64,000 nucleotides of DNA, from assembly GCF_022478115.1 (NCBI RefSeq), contig NZ_JAKGSC010000001.1, positions 310,001-374,000 on the forward strand. The letters are read 5' to 3'. This DNA is from Tenacibaculum aquimarinum (GTDB taxonomy: Bacteria > Bacteroidota > Bacteroidia > Flavobacteriales > Flavobacteriaceae). Of this stretch, positions 8,211 to 16,510 are shown piece by piece. The translations under genes were made by a program, and so were the position numbers. The stretch's first letter is position 1; every line of letters begins with the position of its first letter. The notes beneath the pieces were generated by a model that was not told the origin of the DNA, searched no databases, and worked only from the letters and a program-made list of their open reading frames with translations.

Positions 8211-9674
8211 TTAGTGATTTTTTAAAATTAAATCTGAAGCTATTTTACCCGAAATTAAAGATGGCGGAACACCTGGTCCCGGAACAGTTAACTGCCCTGT
8301 GAAAAATAAATTTTTGACTTTTTTACTTTTTATTTTTGGTCTTAAAAAAGCAGTTTGAGTTAAAATATTTGCTAATCCGTAGGCATTACCTTTATAAGAA
8401 TTATAGTCTTTTATAAAATCATTTACACAAAAACTTTCTTTAAATAAGATATGCTCTTTAACGGATTGGTTTGTTAACCTTTCTAACCTATTAATTATAA
8501 TATTAAAATACTTTTCTCGTATCTCTGGCGTATCTTCAATTCCTGGTGCTAATGGAATTAAAAAAGTAGCGGCTTCTTTATTCATTGGCGCAAAGGAACC
8601 ATCTGTTACTGAAGGGAAACTTGCATAAAACAGTGGTTCTTTGGGCCAACTCGGGGCATCATATATTGTTTTTGCATGTACATCAAAATCTGTATCAAAA
8701 AACAGTGTATGATGACAAACATTTTCTAATTTTTTATCAATTCCAACATAGAATAATAATGATGATGGTGCAAAAACCTTTTTATCCCAATATTTTTCTG
8801 AATATTGTCTGTACATTTTAGGAATCAACGTTTCAGTATGGTGATAATCTGCACCACTTAATACTATATCTGAAGGAATAAACTCTTCATTTACAACTAA
8901 TCCAATTGCTTCACCCAATTCATTTACTGTAATTTCTTGCACATTTGCATTCGTTTTAAATGTTACATTTAAACTTGCAGCTAATGTTTCCATTGCTTCA
9001 ATAACTTTGTACATACCTCCTTTTGGATGCCAAGTTCCTAAACCAAAATCTGCATAATTCATAAAATTGTAAAACGCTGGTGTATTACTTGGTTTTGCTC
9101 CTAAAAACAAAACAGGAAACTCTAAAATTTGAATTAATTTTTTACTTTTAATTTTCTTTCTAACTTGTTTTCTTATGGTTGAAAAAAACTGTGTTACTTT
9201 TCCAATAGTAACCGGAGTAACTAACTCTAATGGAGAAACTCCAGGTTTATAAACCAAGTCGTTGATTGAAACATCATAATTATATTTAGCAGATTTTAAA
9301 AATTCTTTTAAATGTTTTGAACTGCCTTTTTCTTCGGATTCAAAAATTTGATAAATTTCGTCTAAACTTCCTGGAATTGTTATAGAATCTTCTTTATCAA
9401 AATATACTTGGTAAGCAGGATCTAACTTTTCTAATTCATAAAAATCTGACGGTTTTTTACCAAAATCAGCAAAAAATTTTTCAAAAACATCAGGCATCCA
9501 ATACCAAGTTGGACCAATATCAAAAGTAAAGTTATCTTTTAATAATTGCCTTGCTCTCCCTCCTATGGTATTATTCTTTTCTAAAACAACTACATTGTAG
9601 CCTTCTTTTGCTAAATAACATGAAGCCGCTAATGATGAGAAACCTGAACCTATTATGTGAATAGTTTTTTTCAA
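8211..9674 (-). CDS. crtI: Phytoene desaturase, CrtI type; TTG start
   Basis: 487 residues, the usual CrtI length. An N-terminal FAD dinucleotide fold (IIGSGFSSLAASCYLA, then the end of strand 2 VVVLEK and GGRA) and the C-terminal CrtI signature FFTGQLTVPGPGVPPSLISGK are both seen. It desaturates phytoene to lycopene using FAD. The start must be TTG 9674: the in-frame stop TAA at 9698-9696 leaves no ATG, and the FAD motif begins eight residues in. It is the first gene of the carotenoid run. A weak start in the first gene could limit output. Confidence 0.95.
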   Translation of the reverse strand: MKKTIHIIGSGFSSLAASCYLAKEGYNVVVLEKNNTIGGRARQLLKDNFTFDIGPTWYWMPDVFEKFFADFGKKPSDFYELEKLDPAYQVYFDKEDSITIPGSLDEIYQIFESEEKGSSKHLKEFLKSAKYNYDVSINDLVYKPGVSPLELVTPVTIGKVTQFFSTIRKQVRKKIKSKKLIQILEFPVLFLGAKPSNTPAFYNFMNYADFGLGTWHPKGGMYKVIEAMETLAASLNVTFKTNANVQEITVNELGEAIGLVVNEEFIPSDIVLSGADYHHTETLIPKMYRQYSEKYWDKKVFAPSSLLFYVGIDKKLENVCHHTLFFDTDFDVHAKTIYDAPSWPKEPLFYASFPSVTDGSFAPMNKEAATFLIPLAPGIEDTPEIREKYFNIIINRLERLTNQSVKEHILFKESFCVNDFIKDYNSYKGNAYGLANILTQTAFLRPKIKSKKVKNLFFTGQLTVPGPGVPPSLISGKIASDLILKNH

Positions 9675-9703
9675 TTTTTTACATTTTAAATATAGTTAAA
9701 TAT

Positions 9704-9737
9704 ATCACAAGTAAACAAACAAATGTTTACTTGTGAT
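9704..9737. promoter_or_regulatory. 14-bp perfect palindrome between fasciclin gene and crtI
   Basis: Arms ATCACAAGTAAACA (9704-9717) and TGTTTACTTGTGAT (9724-9737) surround a 6-base loop. On the plus strand eight T's follow, but no plus-strand gene precedes it. On the minus strand it comes 11 bases after the fasciclin stop and is followed by TATATTTAA, a poor U-tract. It could be a terminator for the fasciclin gene or an operator for crtI, 30 bases upstream of the TTG start. Confidence 0.6.
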
Positions 9738-9748
9738 TTTTTTTAATA

Positions 9749-10705
9749 TTAAGGCAATAAAACACTATCTACAACATGAATAACTCCATTTGTTCCTTGA
9801 ACATCTGTTAAAGAAATTGTAACAGATTGAGAAGATGTAGTTTCTATTTTTGCACCATTTGATAAATCTACAGTTATATCATTTCCATCAAACATTGTTA
9901 TAACTTGATTGTCTGTTAATTGTGAAGACTGTACATTTCCTCCAGCAAAAACATGATATCTTAAAACTGCATCTAACGTAGCAATTGGTATATCTCCTAA
10001 TGAATTCCATGAAGAATTACTGTCTAGTAAATCTTGAAAAGCATCGTTTGTTGGAGCAAATACTGTATAAGGACCATCTGCTTGTAACAAAGAAACAAAA
10101 TCTGTTGTATGTCTACTATCAGTTAAGGCTGCAACTAAAGTTGAAAAGCCTGCATTATTTAGCGCTAAAGTTACAATATTAGTTGGTAACATTACCTTAT
10201 CAATAACATGTACAACTCCGTTTGTTGCCATAACATCAGTAGTAATTGGCATAGCATCTCCGTTAAACATTACACCTCCTGTTACCGCAACTTGGAGCGA
10301 TAAATTTTTATCATTTGGTCCTGTAGCTAAAGTATTTACATAAGTATCAGATAAATCTGAAGCCATTACATTTCCTGACAAAACATGAAACAATAAAACA
10401 GACTTTAAAGTTTCTGTAGGAATATCTTCTAGAGAATTCCAAGAAGGATTACTATCTAATAGAGATTGAAATGCAGTATTTGTTGGTGCAAATACCGTAA
10501 ATGGGCCTTCCGCTTGCAGAGAAGACACTAATTCTGCTCTTTGAAGAGCAGCCACTAGAATACTTAGGTCCGGTGTATTTATTGCTGTTTCTACAATATC
10601 GTATTCTTGAACTACTGGAGCATCATCTGAACACGATGTTAAAAACCCTAAGCTTAAAATTAAGCCAATAAAAAAAAGTCTTGTTGTTAAATTCTTGATT
10701 TTCAT
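9749..10705 (-). CDS. Lipoprotein with two fasciclin (FAS1) domains
   Basis: 318 residues. A signal peptide ends in a lipobox (GFLTSC, Cys about 25). Two tandem FAS1 repeats of about 130 residues follow, each with the pattern L..AL..A.L...L...GPFTVFAPTN.AF and a second block TNGVVHVIDKVMLP / TNGVIHVVDSVLLP. FAS1 proteins act in cell-surface adhesion; bacterial members in carotenoid or proteorhodopsin neighbourhoods are of unknown role, and some eukaryotic FAS1 proteins bind carotenoids. It is transcribed toward crtI and could share its transcript, though a hairpin lies between them. Confidence 0.93.
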   Translation of the reverse strand: MKIKNLTTRLFFIGLILSLGFLTSCSDDAPVVQEYDIVETAINTPDLSILVAALQRAELVSSLQAEGPFTVFAPTNTAFQSLLDSNPSWNSLEDIPTETLKSVLLFHVLSGNVMASDLSDTYVNTLATGPNDKNLSLQVAVTGGVMFNGDAMPITTDVMATNGVVHVIDKVMLPTNIVTLALNNAGFSTLVAALTDSRHTTDFVSLLQADGPYTVFAPTNDAFQDLLDSNSSWNSLGDIPIATLDAVLRYHVFAGGNVQSSQLTDNQVITMFDGNDITVDLSNGAKIETTSSQSVTISLTDVQGTNGVIHVVDSVLLP

Positions 10706-10845
10706 AATTGATGTTTTTAATATTTGCCTACTTTGTTTTTTAAAGTCTTTTTTCAGCTTTTGAGACTTTGTTTATCTTATTATTGAAAAGATTAAACAAT
10801 ATTATTTTTTTCGAAAAAAAATGCTTTGAAGATCAAAACATATTG

Positions 10846-10876
10846 CAAATATATAAATTTTGTTTAACTAAGACAA
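10846..10876 (-). promoter_or_regulatory. Bacteroidota-type promoter for the fasciclin (and possibly crt) transcript
   Basis: On the minus strand TTG (10876-10874) is followed after 20 bases by TATATTTG (10853-10846). This exactly matches the -33/-7 consensus TTG-N17-23-TAnnTTTG of Bacteroidota. The expected start near 10840 gives a leader of roughly 135 nt before the fasciclin ATG. No further gene lies in 10706-10898. Confidence 0.6.
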
Positions 10877-10895
10877 TAAAAAATTAAACAAAATT
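10856..10895. promoter_or_regulatory. 12-bp inverted repeat overlapping the fasciclin promoter, candidate operator
   Basis: Perfect arms AATTTTGTTTAA (10856-10867) and TTAAACAAAATT (10884-10895) are separated by 16 bases. The promoter-proximal arm lies in the spacer between the -33 and -7 boxes, and the -33 TTG lies between the arms. MerR-family proteins usually bind such spacer positions, and the B12-domain MerR gene is directly adjacent. The regulator assignment is inference. Confidence 0.5.
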
Positions 10896-10898
10896 AAA

Positions 10899-11792
10899 TT
10901 ATAATGAGTTAAGCAAATCTTTAAGTGAAAGATAGAAAGTAATATCTGAGTTAAATTTTTGATTCTCTACTAAAACAGTTTTTTTTCCAAAAGCAATTAA
11001 ACTGTGATTTGTATTAGCAATCTTTTCATCTATACTTTTAAAATATGAAACTACCTTATCATCAAAAGGCTTTACAGTTAGGGAAGTTACAAAACGAACT
11101 TCTGATTTGTTTTTAATAAAATAACTTAAATTATCAATTGGTAAACTTTGACCTAAGTAAATAGTTGAAAAACCACGAAGTGCAAGCTCATAATTTAGAT
11201 ACATTAAACCTAAATCATGAACTTCATTCTCTGGTAGAAATAACACATAAGTAATATCAGATTTTGTTGCAGCATATTCTAATTTCTCTATATTAATTTG
11301 GATTTTTTGAGTAATTAAATTAGATATAAAATGCTCGTGTGAGGGAAGTAATGTGTCAGTTTGCCACAACAAACCAATATGATTTAAAAATGGCATAAAG
11401 ACCTCTTTAAAAACCTCTCTAAAAGTTTTTTTATGTAATAAGACATTATAAGTATTATTAAATAAAACTTTATCAAATTGAAACATTGACATCTTTAAAG
11501 AATTTAAAGCTTCGTCATTAACCGCCTTATTAAAAGCGAGTTCTCTCGCTTTTAATTTAATGGTATCATTTGACATTAATGCAATTTTAGAAATCTTAAA
11601 ATTATTATTGTTTAGCAAAACAACATTTAATAATTTTTGTAAATTATCAGAGGAGTAATAACGTATATTAGTATCTGTTCTTTCAGGGATTAAAAGGTTG
11701 TATCTTTTTTCCCAAATACGAATTGTGTGTGCTTTAATTCCTGAAATATTTTCAAGATCTTTAATGGTAAAAACACTTTTTATATTGTTCAA
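10899..11792 (-). CDS. MerR-family regulator with B12-binding (CarH/LitR-like) domain
   Basis: Start taken as TTG 11792, giving MNNIKSVFTIKDLENISGI, a typical MerR beginning; TTG 11816 would add eight residues and overlap a -7 box. About 297 residues: an N-terminal MerR winged helix (HTIRIWEKRYNLLIPERT..IRYYSSDNL), then a four-helix cap and a cobalamin domain. The cap carries W143-x9-E153-H154 and the B12 domain carries E190-x-H192-x-x-G195. These are the residue patterns that hold adenosylcobalamin in CarH. CarH represses carotenoid genes in the dark and releases DNA in light. The same role here is inferred from motifs and position. Confidence 0.88.
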   Translation of the reverse strand: MNNIKSVFTIKDLENISGIKAHTIRIWEKRYNLLIPERTDTNIRYYSSDNLQKLLNVVLLNNNNFKISKIALMSNDTIKLKARELAFNKAVNDEALNSLKMSMFQFDKVLFNNTYNVLLHKKTFREVFKEVFMPFLNHIGLLWQTDTLLPSHEHFISNLITQKIQINIEKLEYAATKSDITYVLFLPENEVHDLGLMYLNYELALRGFSTIYLGQSLPIDNLSYFIKNKSEVRFVTSLTVKPFDDKVVSYFKSIDEKIANTNHSLIAFGKKTVLVENQKFNSDITFYLSLKDLLNSL

Positions 11793-11813
11793 TTTATTTC
11801 TTTTTAAGTTAAA

Positions 11814-11821
11814 CAAATGTA
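11814..11821 (-). promoter_or_regulatory. -7 box of the MerR/B12 regulator gene
   Basis: TACATTTG on the minus strand matches TAnnTTTG, 22 bases before the TTG at 11792. No clear TTG -33 box is seen at the usual distance. The box overlaps TGTACA on the plus strand and is followed by TTTGTTTAACT, an 11-mer also found in the fasciclin promoter repeat. Confidence 0.45.
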
Positions 11822-11902
11822 CAAATTAATATATAAAATGAAAATTTTTTGATGAAATCTAAAGAATTTAGCTTTATTTTGAACTACATATTAAAATAAT
11901 CG

Positions 11903-12850
11903 ATGCAGCTTTTAACCAAAATACCATTAAAAAAACAGCCAATTAATCAAATTGATTATGCGTCTAAACTACTATTAATTGGTTCTTGTTTTTCAGAAAA
12001 TATTGGTAATAAATTGACCTATTTCAAATTTCAATCTGCTCACAATCCGTTAGGAAATTTATTTCACCCAAAAGCAATTGAAAACTTAATTACCAATGCA
12101 ATTAATGAGAAGAAATATATTGATGATGATATTTTTTCACACAACGAACGTTGGCATAGTTTTGATGCTCATTCCAACTTAAGTTCTAATGATAAAAACC
12201 AATTATTATCCAATTTAAACAATGCTGTAGAAGAAACGTATCAACAATTAAAAAACGCATCTCATTTAATAATTACACTCGGTACTTCTTGGGTTTACAG
12301 AGAGATTTCTTCCGATAAAATTGTAGCTAATTGCCATAAAATTCCGCAGAAAAAATTCTTAAAAAAAATCCTTTCTGTTAATGAAATTAGTGAAAGTTTA
12401 GAGGCTATAATTGCACTTATAAAATCGGTAAATAATAAAGCAATCGTATTATTTACAGTTTCACCTGTAAGGCACTTAAAAGATGGTTTTATAGAAAACA
12501 CACAAAGTAAAGCTCATTTAGTTGCAGGAATAAATCAAGTAATTGATAAACGAGATTCATTTTATTTTCCTTCTTATGAAATTATGATGGATGAATTACG
12601 CGATTATCGTTTTTATGCCGAAGACATGATTCATCCTAACAAAACAGCCATAAATTATATTTGGCAAAGATTCTCTGATACTTGGATTACTGAAAAAGCT
12701 TCAAAAACCATGCAAGAGGTGGAAATCATTCAAAAAGGGTTAACGCATAGACCTTTCAATAAAAACTCCAAACAACATCAACAGTTTTTAAAAAATCTAC
12801 AAGAAAAAAAGGAAACTCTCTTACAAGAATTTCCTTTTATGAAGTTTTAA
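11903..12850 (+). CDS. GSCFA domain protein
   Basis: 315 residues; the family-naming motif appears as IGSCFSENIG near residue 28. Further SGNH-like blocks are LIITLGTSWVY (GxSxxW) and the C-terminal AEDMIHPNKTAINYIWQRF (DxxH). This suggests a cytoplasmic SGNH/GDSL-type hydrolase fold of unknown substrate. It is divergent from the MerR gene and converges on the next gene with a 4-bp overlap of stop codons. Confidence 0.92.
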   Translation: MQLLTKIPLKKQPINQIDYASKLLLIGSCFSENIGNKLTYFKFQSAHNPLGNLFHPKAIENLITNAINEKKYIDDDIFSHNERWHSFDAHSNLSSNDKNQLLSNLNNAVEETYQQLKNASHLIITLGTSWVYREISSDKIVANCHKIPQKKFLKKILSVNEISESLEAIIALIKSVNNKAIVLFTVSPVRHLKDGFIENTQSKAHLVAGINQVIDKRDSFYFPSYEIMMDELRDYRFYAEDMIHPNKTAINYIWQRFSDTWITEKASKTMQEVEIIQKGLTHRPFNKNSKQHQQFLKNLQEKKETLLQEFPFMKF

Positions 12851-13287
12851 AACAAGCCAATTCTTACTTTAGGACTCTTAATTCTAACACTTGTACCAAC
12901 TGAACTTCTTCTTGGTTGTCTTCTATATTCTGAATGATAATAAAAAGTTGCATGATTGTGGTAATAATACCCATGATTACAGTGATTGTCACAATGATTT
13001 TGATGTTCTCTATATGCATCTTTTTTACCCTGCATGTAAGCATTGTATGTTTCTGTATCTTTCTTTTTTAATTCTTTTTCGTATTTTTTTTGATCTTTCC
13101 AAAACTTCTTTTCTTCACTCCTAGTTTCTGTTGTAAATTTTTGCTCAAATTCTGCATCTTCCTTACCTCTTTTTTCATAATAAGATAATTTAGATTCATT
13201 ATTTTTTTCTACTTCTTTTTCTTGTGAATATGAAGTTCCAAAAAAACATAGCGTAATAATTAATAAATTAATTTTAAAAGTTCTCAT
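12847..13287 (-). CDS. Secreted hypothetical protein, charged and His-rich
   Basis: 146 residues. The N-terminus has a Sec signal (LLIITLCFFGTSYSQ, cleavage likely after SYS). The mature part is rich in Glu and Lys, probably helical, followed by a His/Tyr cluster (HQNHCDNHCNHGYYYHNHATFYYH) and a basic tail. The His/Cys cluster could bind metal, but no family is recognised. It is monocistronic, ending 4 bp inside the GSCFA gene. Confidence 0.7.
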   Translation of the reverse strand: MRTFKINLLIITLCFFGTSYSQEKEVEKNNESKLSYYEKRGKEDAEFEQKFTTETRSEEKKFWKDQKKYEKELKKKDTETYNAYMQGKKDAYREHQNHCDNHCNHGYYYHNHATFYYHSEYRRQPRRSSVGTSVRIKSPKVRIGLF

Positions 13288-13374
13288 AATATTTATGTTT
13301 TAAATTTACTACCTATTAAGTAAACAATTAAAACTTACTTTACCCTACCATAAATTTTCGAATTATTAAAAAAT

Positions 13375-13408
13375 AAAAAGGGAATTCCTAATTAGAAATT
13401 CCCTTTTT
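13375..13408 (-). terminator. Rho-independent terminator after the hydroxylase-rhodanese operon
   Basis: Arms AAAAAGGGAATT (13375-13386) and AATTCCCTTTTT (13397-13408) with a 10-base loop. It lies 22 bases after the rhodanese stop on the minus strand; both strands carry T-runs, so it may work in both directions. Confidence 0.8.
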
Positions 13409-13430
13409 ATAAAGATTTAAACAAATCTTT

Positions 13431-13739
13431 TTACAAATACTGATCTACATTTTGCCAAGGGCCTCCGTTTATAACATCCAACCCATTTTGAGTTAAGAAC
13501 TGTGTAGCTTGATGACTTCTTCCACCACTTTTACAAACAGCAATTACTGGTTTATTCCAAGATTTTATTTCGTCTACATTTAACGGAATTGTAGCTAAAA
13601 CAACATGCTTTGCGCCTTCAGAATGACCTTCATCCCATTCCATTTTTGTCCTAACATCTAAAACAATTGCACCTTTTTCTAAGTATTCTTTAATTTCGTT
13701 TGTAGCATCTTTTTTGCTAAACATTCCAAATAATCCCAT
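13431..13739 (-). CDS. Single-domain rhodanese-like protein
   Basis: 102 residues, the size of one rhodanese domain. The active-site loop reads CKSGGRS (Cys near residue 69), with IVLDVRTKMEWDEGHSEGAKHV as the N-terminal CH2A-like motif. It likely carries sulfane sulfur as a persulfide, cytoplasmic. It follows the hydroxylase gene by nine bases and ends before a strong terminator, so both form one operon. A functional link to phenylalanine oxidation is unclear. Confidence 0.92.
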   Translation of the reverse strand: MGLFGMFSKKDATNEIKEYLEKGAIVLDVRTKMEWDEGHSEGAKHVVLATIPLNVDEIKSWNKPVIAVCKSGGRSHQATQFLTQNGLDVINGGPWQNVDQYL

Positions 13740-13748
13740 TTTACTTTC

Positions 13749-15506
13749 TTATGAATATTGATTGATTTTTAATAAATCTAATCCGTTTTGTATTAATTTT
13801 TTATATGCTATATTTTCCTGCAACTTTTCCAAGTGGTTAAAAACTTCAGATTGAATGCTGTAATTATTTTCAACAGCTAATTCGTATAATTCTAAAGGCA
13901 ATAACCAATCGCTTTTATAAATGTCTTGCAAAGTGGCAAATATAGCTTTAATTTTTTCTTCAGAAACCTCAACATTTTCTCTCATATTTCTTACTTCAGA
14001 ATACAATGAATATAATTCTTTTTCTACTTCGGAATACTTAATTTTATGTGTTTTCGTTTCAGAAATTTTACTGCTATCTACAAAAGAATTTAAATCTGCT
14101 GTTCCTGAGTAAGCCGATTTAATTTCTTTACCAACAGCCATATCATATATTCCCCATTCTGGTTGAAACAACACTGTATCTTTATGCGTAACTGTACAAT
14201 CTTTAAAAGATATTAGTTGAATTCTACCACGTAGATCTCTTGTTCCTGTTATTACCTCACCTTCAACTTTTATGCCACCAACAAATTCTAATGCTATTCT
14301 TTTTCCTTCATGAATTTGATAAGCTCCTAAATCTCTCGGACTCATATGTTCAATTGGGATATTTATTCCTTTTAAAGTACCTATTGGACTTCCAAAACCT
14401 TCTGCATGATATGCTGTTCCATGACCAATTAATTCTTTATCTCTATTAGCTAAGGCTGTTTTCCCTGTAGTTTGTACATAAATTGCCTTACCATCTTCAT
14501 CTTTTATAACATTTGTAAAAACACCCGAAATTTGCAAACCAGTACTCAACTCTATAGTTCCTAAACTCTTAGAATTAATTAACTTTTGCACTCCTTTTGT
14601 TCCACCAGTTCTTAAACCCATAGTATTTGCATACTGCTCTAAAACCAAACTTAAATGTGCAAAATCTGGCGTAACAAACAACTGAGGTTGTGGTTTTGTA
14701 ATATCGAAACTTATGTTTGAAGCTTCTAAAGAATACGGTATTTTTTTAACTTCATCTTTCATACACCAAGCACTTTCTCCGATAGATGATAACAAACCTG
14801 CTCCGTAAATTTTTGGTTCTTCAAGAGTTCCTATTAAACCATACTCAACGGTCCACCAATGCAAGTTTCTTATTTGAGCCATTTCGGATAATTCACCCAT
14901 ATTATTTTGTAACCACTCTACTTTTTCTTGTGCTTCAGCAATTTCTTTTTCATCAGAATTCGGATTTTCCTTCAGAATAGACAATAACCTAACTGCTTCA
15001 TACATTTCATAATCTTTGGCAGAAGATATTGCCTTGCTTCCAATTTCTCCAAATCGTCTTAAATATTCTGCATATTCTGGATTTGCAATAATTGGTGCAT
15101 GACCTGCTGCTTCATGAATAATATCTGGCGCTGGTGTGTATTCTATATGATTTATTGTTCTCATATCTGAAGCAATAACCAGCACATTATATGCTTGAAA
15201 TTCCATAAATGCATTTGGCGGAATAAAACCATCAACAGAAACTGCGGCCCAACCTATTTCTTGTAAAATTCTATTCATTCCTTCCATTTTAGGAATAGAT
15301 TCAACAGAAATACCTGTTTTTTCTAAACCTACCGTATAGGATTTGTGCGCTACTTTGCTCAAATAATCTACATTCATACGCATTACATAACGCCAAACAG
15401 CTTGGTTTTGCGCTGTATATTCACTGTAAGGTTGTTTTACCACAAACTTGTGTAAATGCTTTGGTAATTTCTTGGTAACCTCGTTAAGTTCGAAATGAGT
15501 TTTCAT
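13749..15506 (-). CDS. Aromatic amino acid hydroxylase (phenylalanine 4-monooxygenase-like) with long C-terminal extension
   Basis: 585 residues. The catalytic domain occupies roughly 20-320. Iron ligands are visible as H131 and H136 (IIHEAAGHAP) and E221 (HWWTVEYGL), with the family block YGAGLLSSIGES. Bacterial PhhA is about 260-300 residues and lacks the regulatory ACT domain. Here there is no ACT domain but a C-terminal extension of about 260 residues, with beta-rich blocks (GKRIALEFVGGIKVEGEV, RGRIQLISFKDCTV) then helices. It probably oxidises phenylalanine to tyrosine with a pterin cofactor. The extension's role is unknown. Confidence 0.9.
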   Translation of the reverse strand: MKTHFELNEVTKKLPKHLHKFVVKQPYSEYTAQNQAVWRYVMRMNVDYLSKVAHKSYTVGLEKTGISVESIPKMEGMNRILQEIGWAAVSVDGFIPPNAFMEFQAYNVLVIASDMRTINHIEYTPAPDIIHEAAGHAPIIANPEYAEYLRRFGEIGSKAISSAKDYEMYEAVRLLSILKENPNSDEKEIAEAQEKVEWLQNNMGELSEMAQIRNLHWWTVEYGLIGTLEEPKIYGAGLLSSIGESAWCMKDEVKKIPYSLEASNISFDITKPQPQLFVTPDFAHLSLVLEQYANTMGLRTGGTKGVQKLINSKSLGTIELSTGLQISGVFTNVIKDEDGKAIYVQTTGKTALANRDKELIGHGTAYHAEGFGSPIGTLKGINIPIEHMSPRDLGAYQIHEGKRIALEFVGGIKVEGEVITGTRDLRGRIQLISFKDCTVTHKDTVLFQPEWGIYDMAVGKEIKSAYSGTADLNSFVDSSKISETKTHKIKYSEVEKELYSLYSEVRNMRENVEVSEEKIKAIFATLQDIYKSDWLLPLELYELAVENNYSIQSEVFNHLEKLQENIAYKKLIQNGLDLLKINQYS

Positions 15507-15628
15507 TAAAAATATAATAAATTTTACCTTGTAAAATTACGAATTTTACAATTCAATAGTTTGATTTAAGATGTTAAAAATATATAGATTTTGTATATTT
15601 ACGCAAACAACAAGAAATCAAAGTAATA

Positions 15629-16396
15629 ATGAGAAAAAGTAGCGGATTTAAAATACGCTTATTAATAGGTGTTGCAATTGTTGCATTTGCCTATTTAAAA
15701 AAGTGTAGCCAACAAGAAATAAACGCATATACAGGAAAAAAACAAGCAGTTAGTTTATCTGTGGATCAAGAAATAGCTATTGGTTTACAACAAGCGCCAT
15801 CTATGGCACAGCAACATGGAGGTTTATATCCAAATGATAACGCACAGAAACTAGTAGATCAAGTTGGTGCTAAATTAATAAACAATACTATTGCTAAAAA
15901 TTCTGGCTATAATTATGAATTCCATTTACTACGAGACGATCAAGCAATAAATGCTTTTGCTTTACCTGGTGGACAATGTTTTATTACCTATGCATTATTT
16001 TCTAAACTGAAAAACGAAGATCAATTAGCAGGTGTTTTAGGACACGAAATTGGACATGTTTTAGGTAAACATTCTAATGAAAGAATTACAGATGCCAATT
16101 TCTGGAAACTCTTAACAATGGGTGCTTCTGTTGGAGCAGATTTAGGAAGTTTAGCAAACGGAATCGGGCAACAAACCTTACTTAAAAATGGTCGTGGAGA
16201 TGAATTAGAAAGTGATGAATTAGGCGTAAAATTAATGATAGATGCAGGTTATAATCCTGAAGAATTAATTGGTGTTATGGAAATATTAAAAGCAGCTGCA
16301 GGACCAAATAGAGTTCCAGAATTTCAAAGTTCGCATCCAGATCCAGAAAATAGAATTGAAAAAATTAACGAAGCTATTGCAAAATATAGACGTTAA
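15629..16396 (+). CDS. M48-family zinc metallopeptidase
   Basis: 255 residues. The N-terminal hydrophobic segment LLIGVAIVAFAYLKKCSQ could be a membrane anchor or degenerate lipoprotein signal. The zinc site HEIGHVLGKH (HExxH) follows, with the downstream glutamate in ESDELGVKLM, both normal for Oma1/BepA-like M48 proteases. Relatives degrade or assist outer-membrane proteins in the periplasm. The gene stands alone and is closed by a strong terminator. Confidence 0.93.
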   Translation: MRKSSGFKIRLLIGVAIVAFAYLKKCSQQEINAYTGKKQAVSLSVDQEIAIGLQQAPSMAQQHGGLYPNDNAQKLVDQVGAKLINNTIAKNSGYNYEFHLLRDDQAINAFALPGGQCFITYALFSKLKNEDQLAGVLGHEIGHVLGKHSNERITDANFWKLLTMGASVGADLGSLANGIGQQTLLKNGRGDELESDELGVKLMIDAGYNPEELIGVMEILKAAAGPNRVPEFQSSHPDPENRIEKINEAIAKYRR

Positions 16397-16417
16397 TTTT
16401 TAAACATAAAACTTAAT

Positions 16418-16452
16418 AAAAAAAGCTTTCAGAAAAACTGAAAGCTTTTTTT
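16418..16452 (+). terminator. Terminator after the M48 protease gene
   Basis: Fifteen-base arms AAAAAAAGCTTTCAG (16418-16432) and CTGAAAGCTTTTTTT (16438-16452) with a 5-base loop and U-tract. Confidence 0.88.
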
Positions 16453-16510
16453 TATTGTAACATTTGTTAAGTTATAGCGACACATAGATGTAACTTTAAA
16501 TTTATTTGCT

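Noticed and set aside
8585..8821. Plus-strand open frame inside crtI
   Set aside because: It lies antisense to a well-supported gene and its product resembles no protein; AT-rich DNA gives many such frames.
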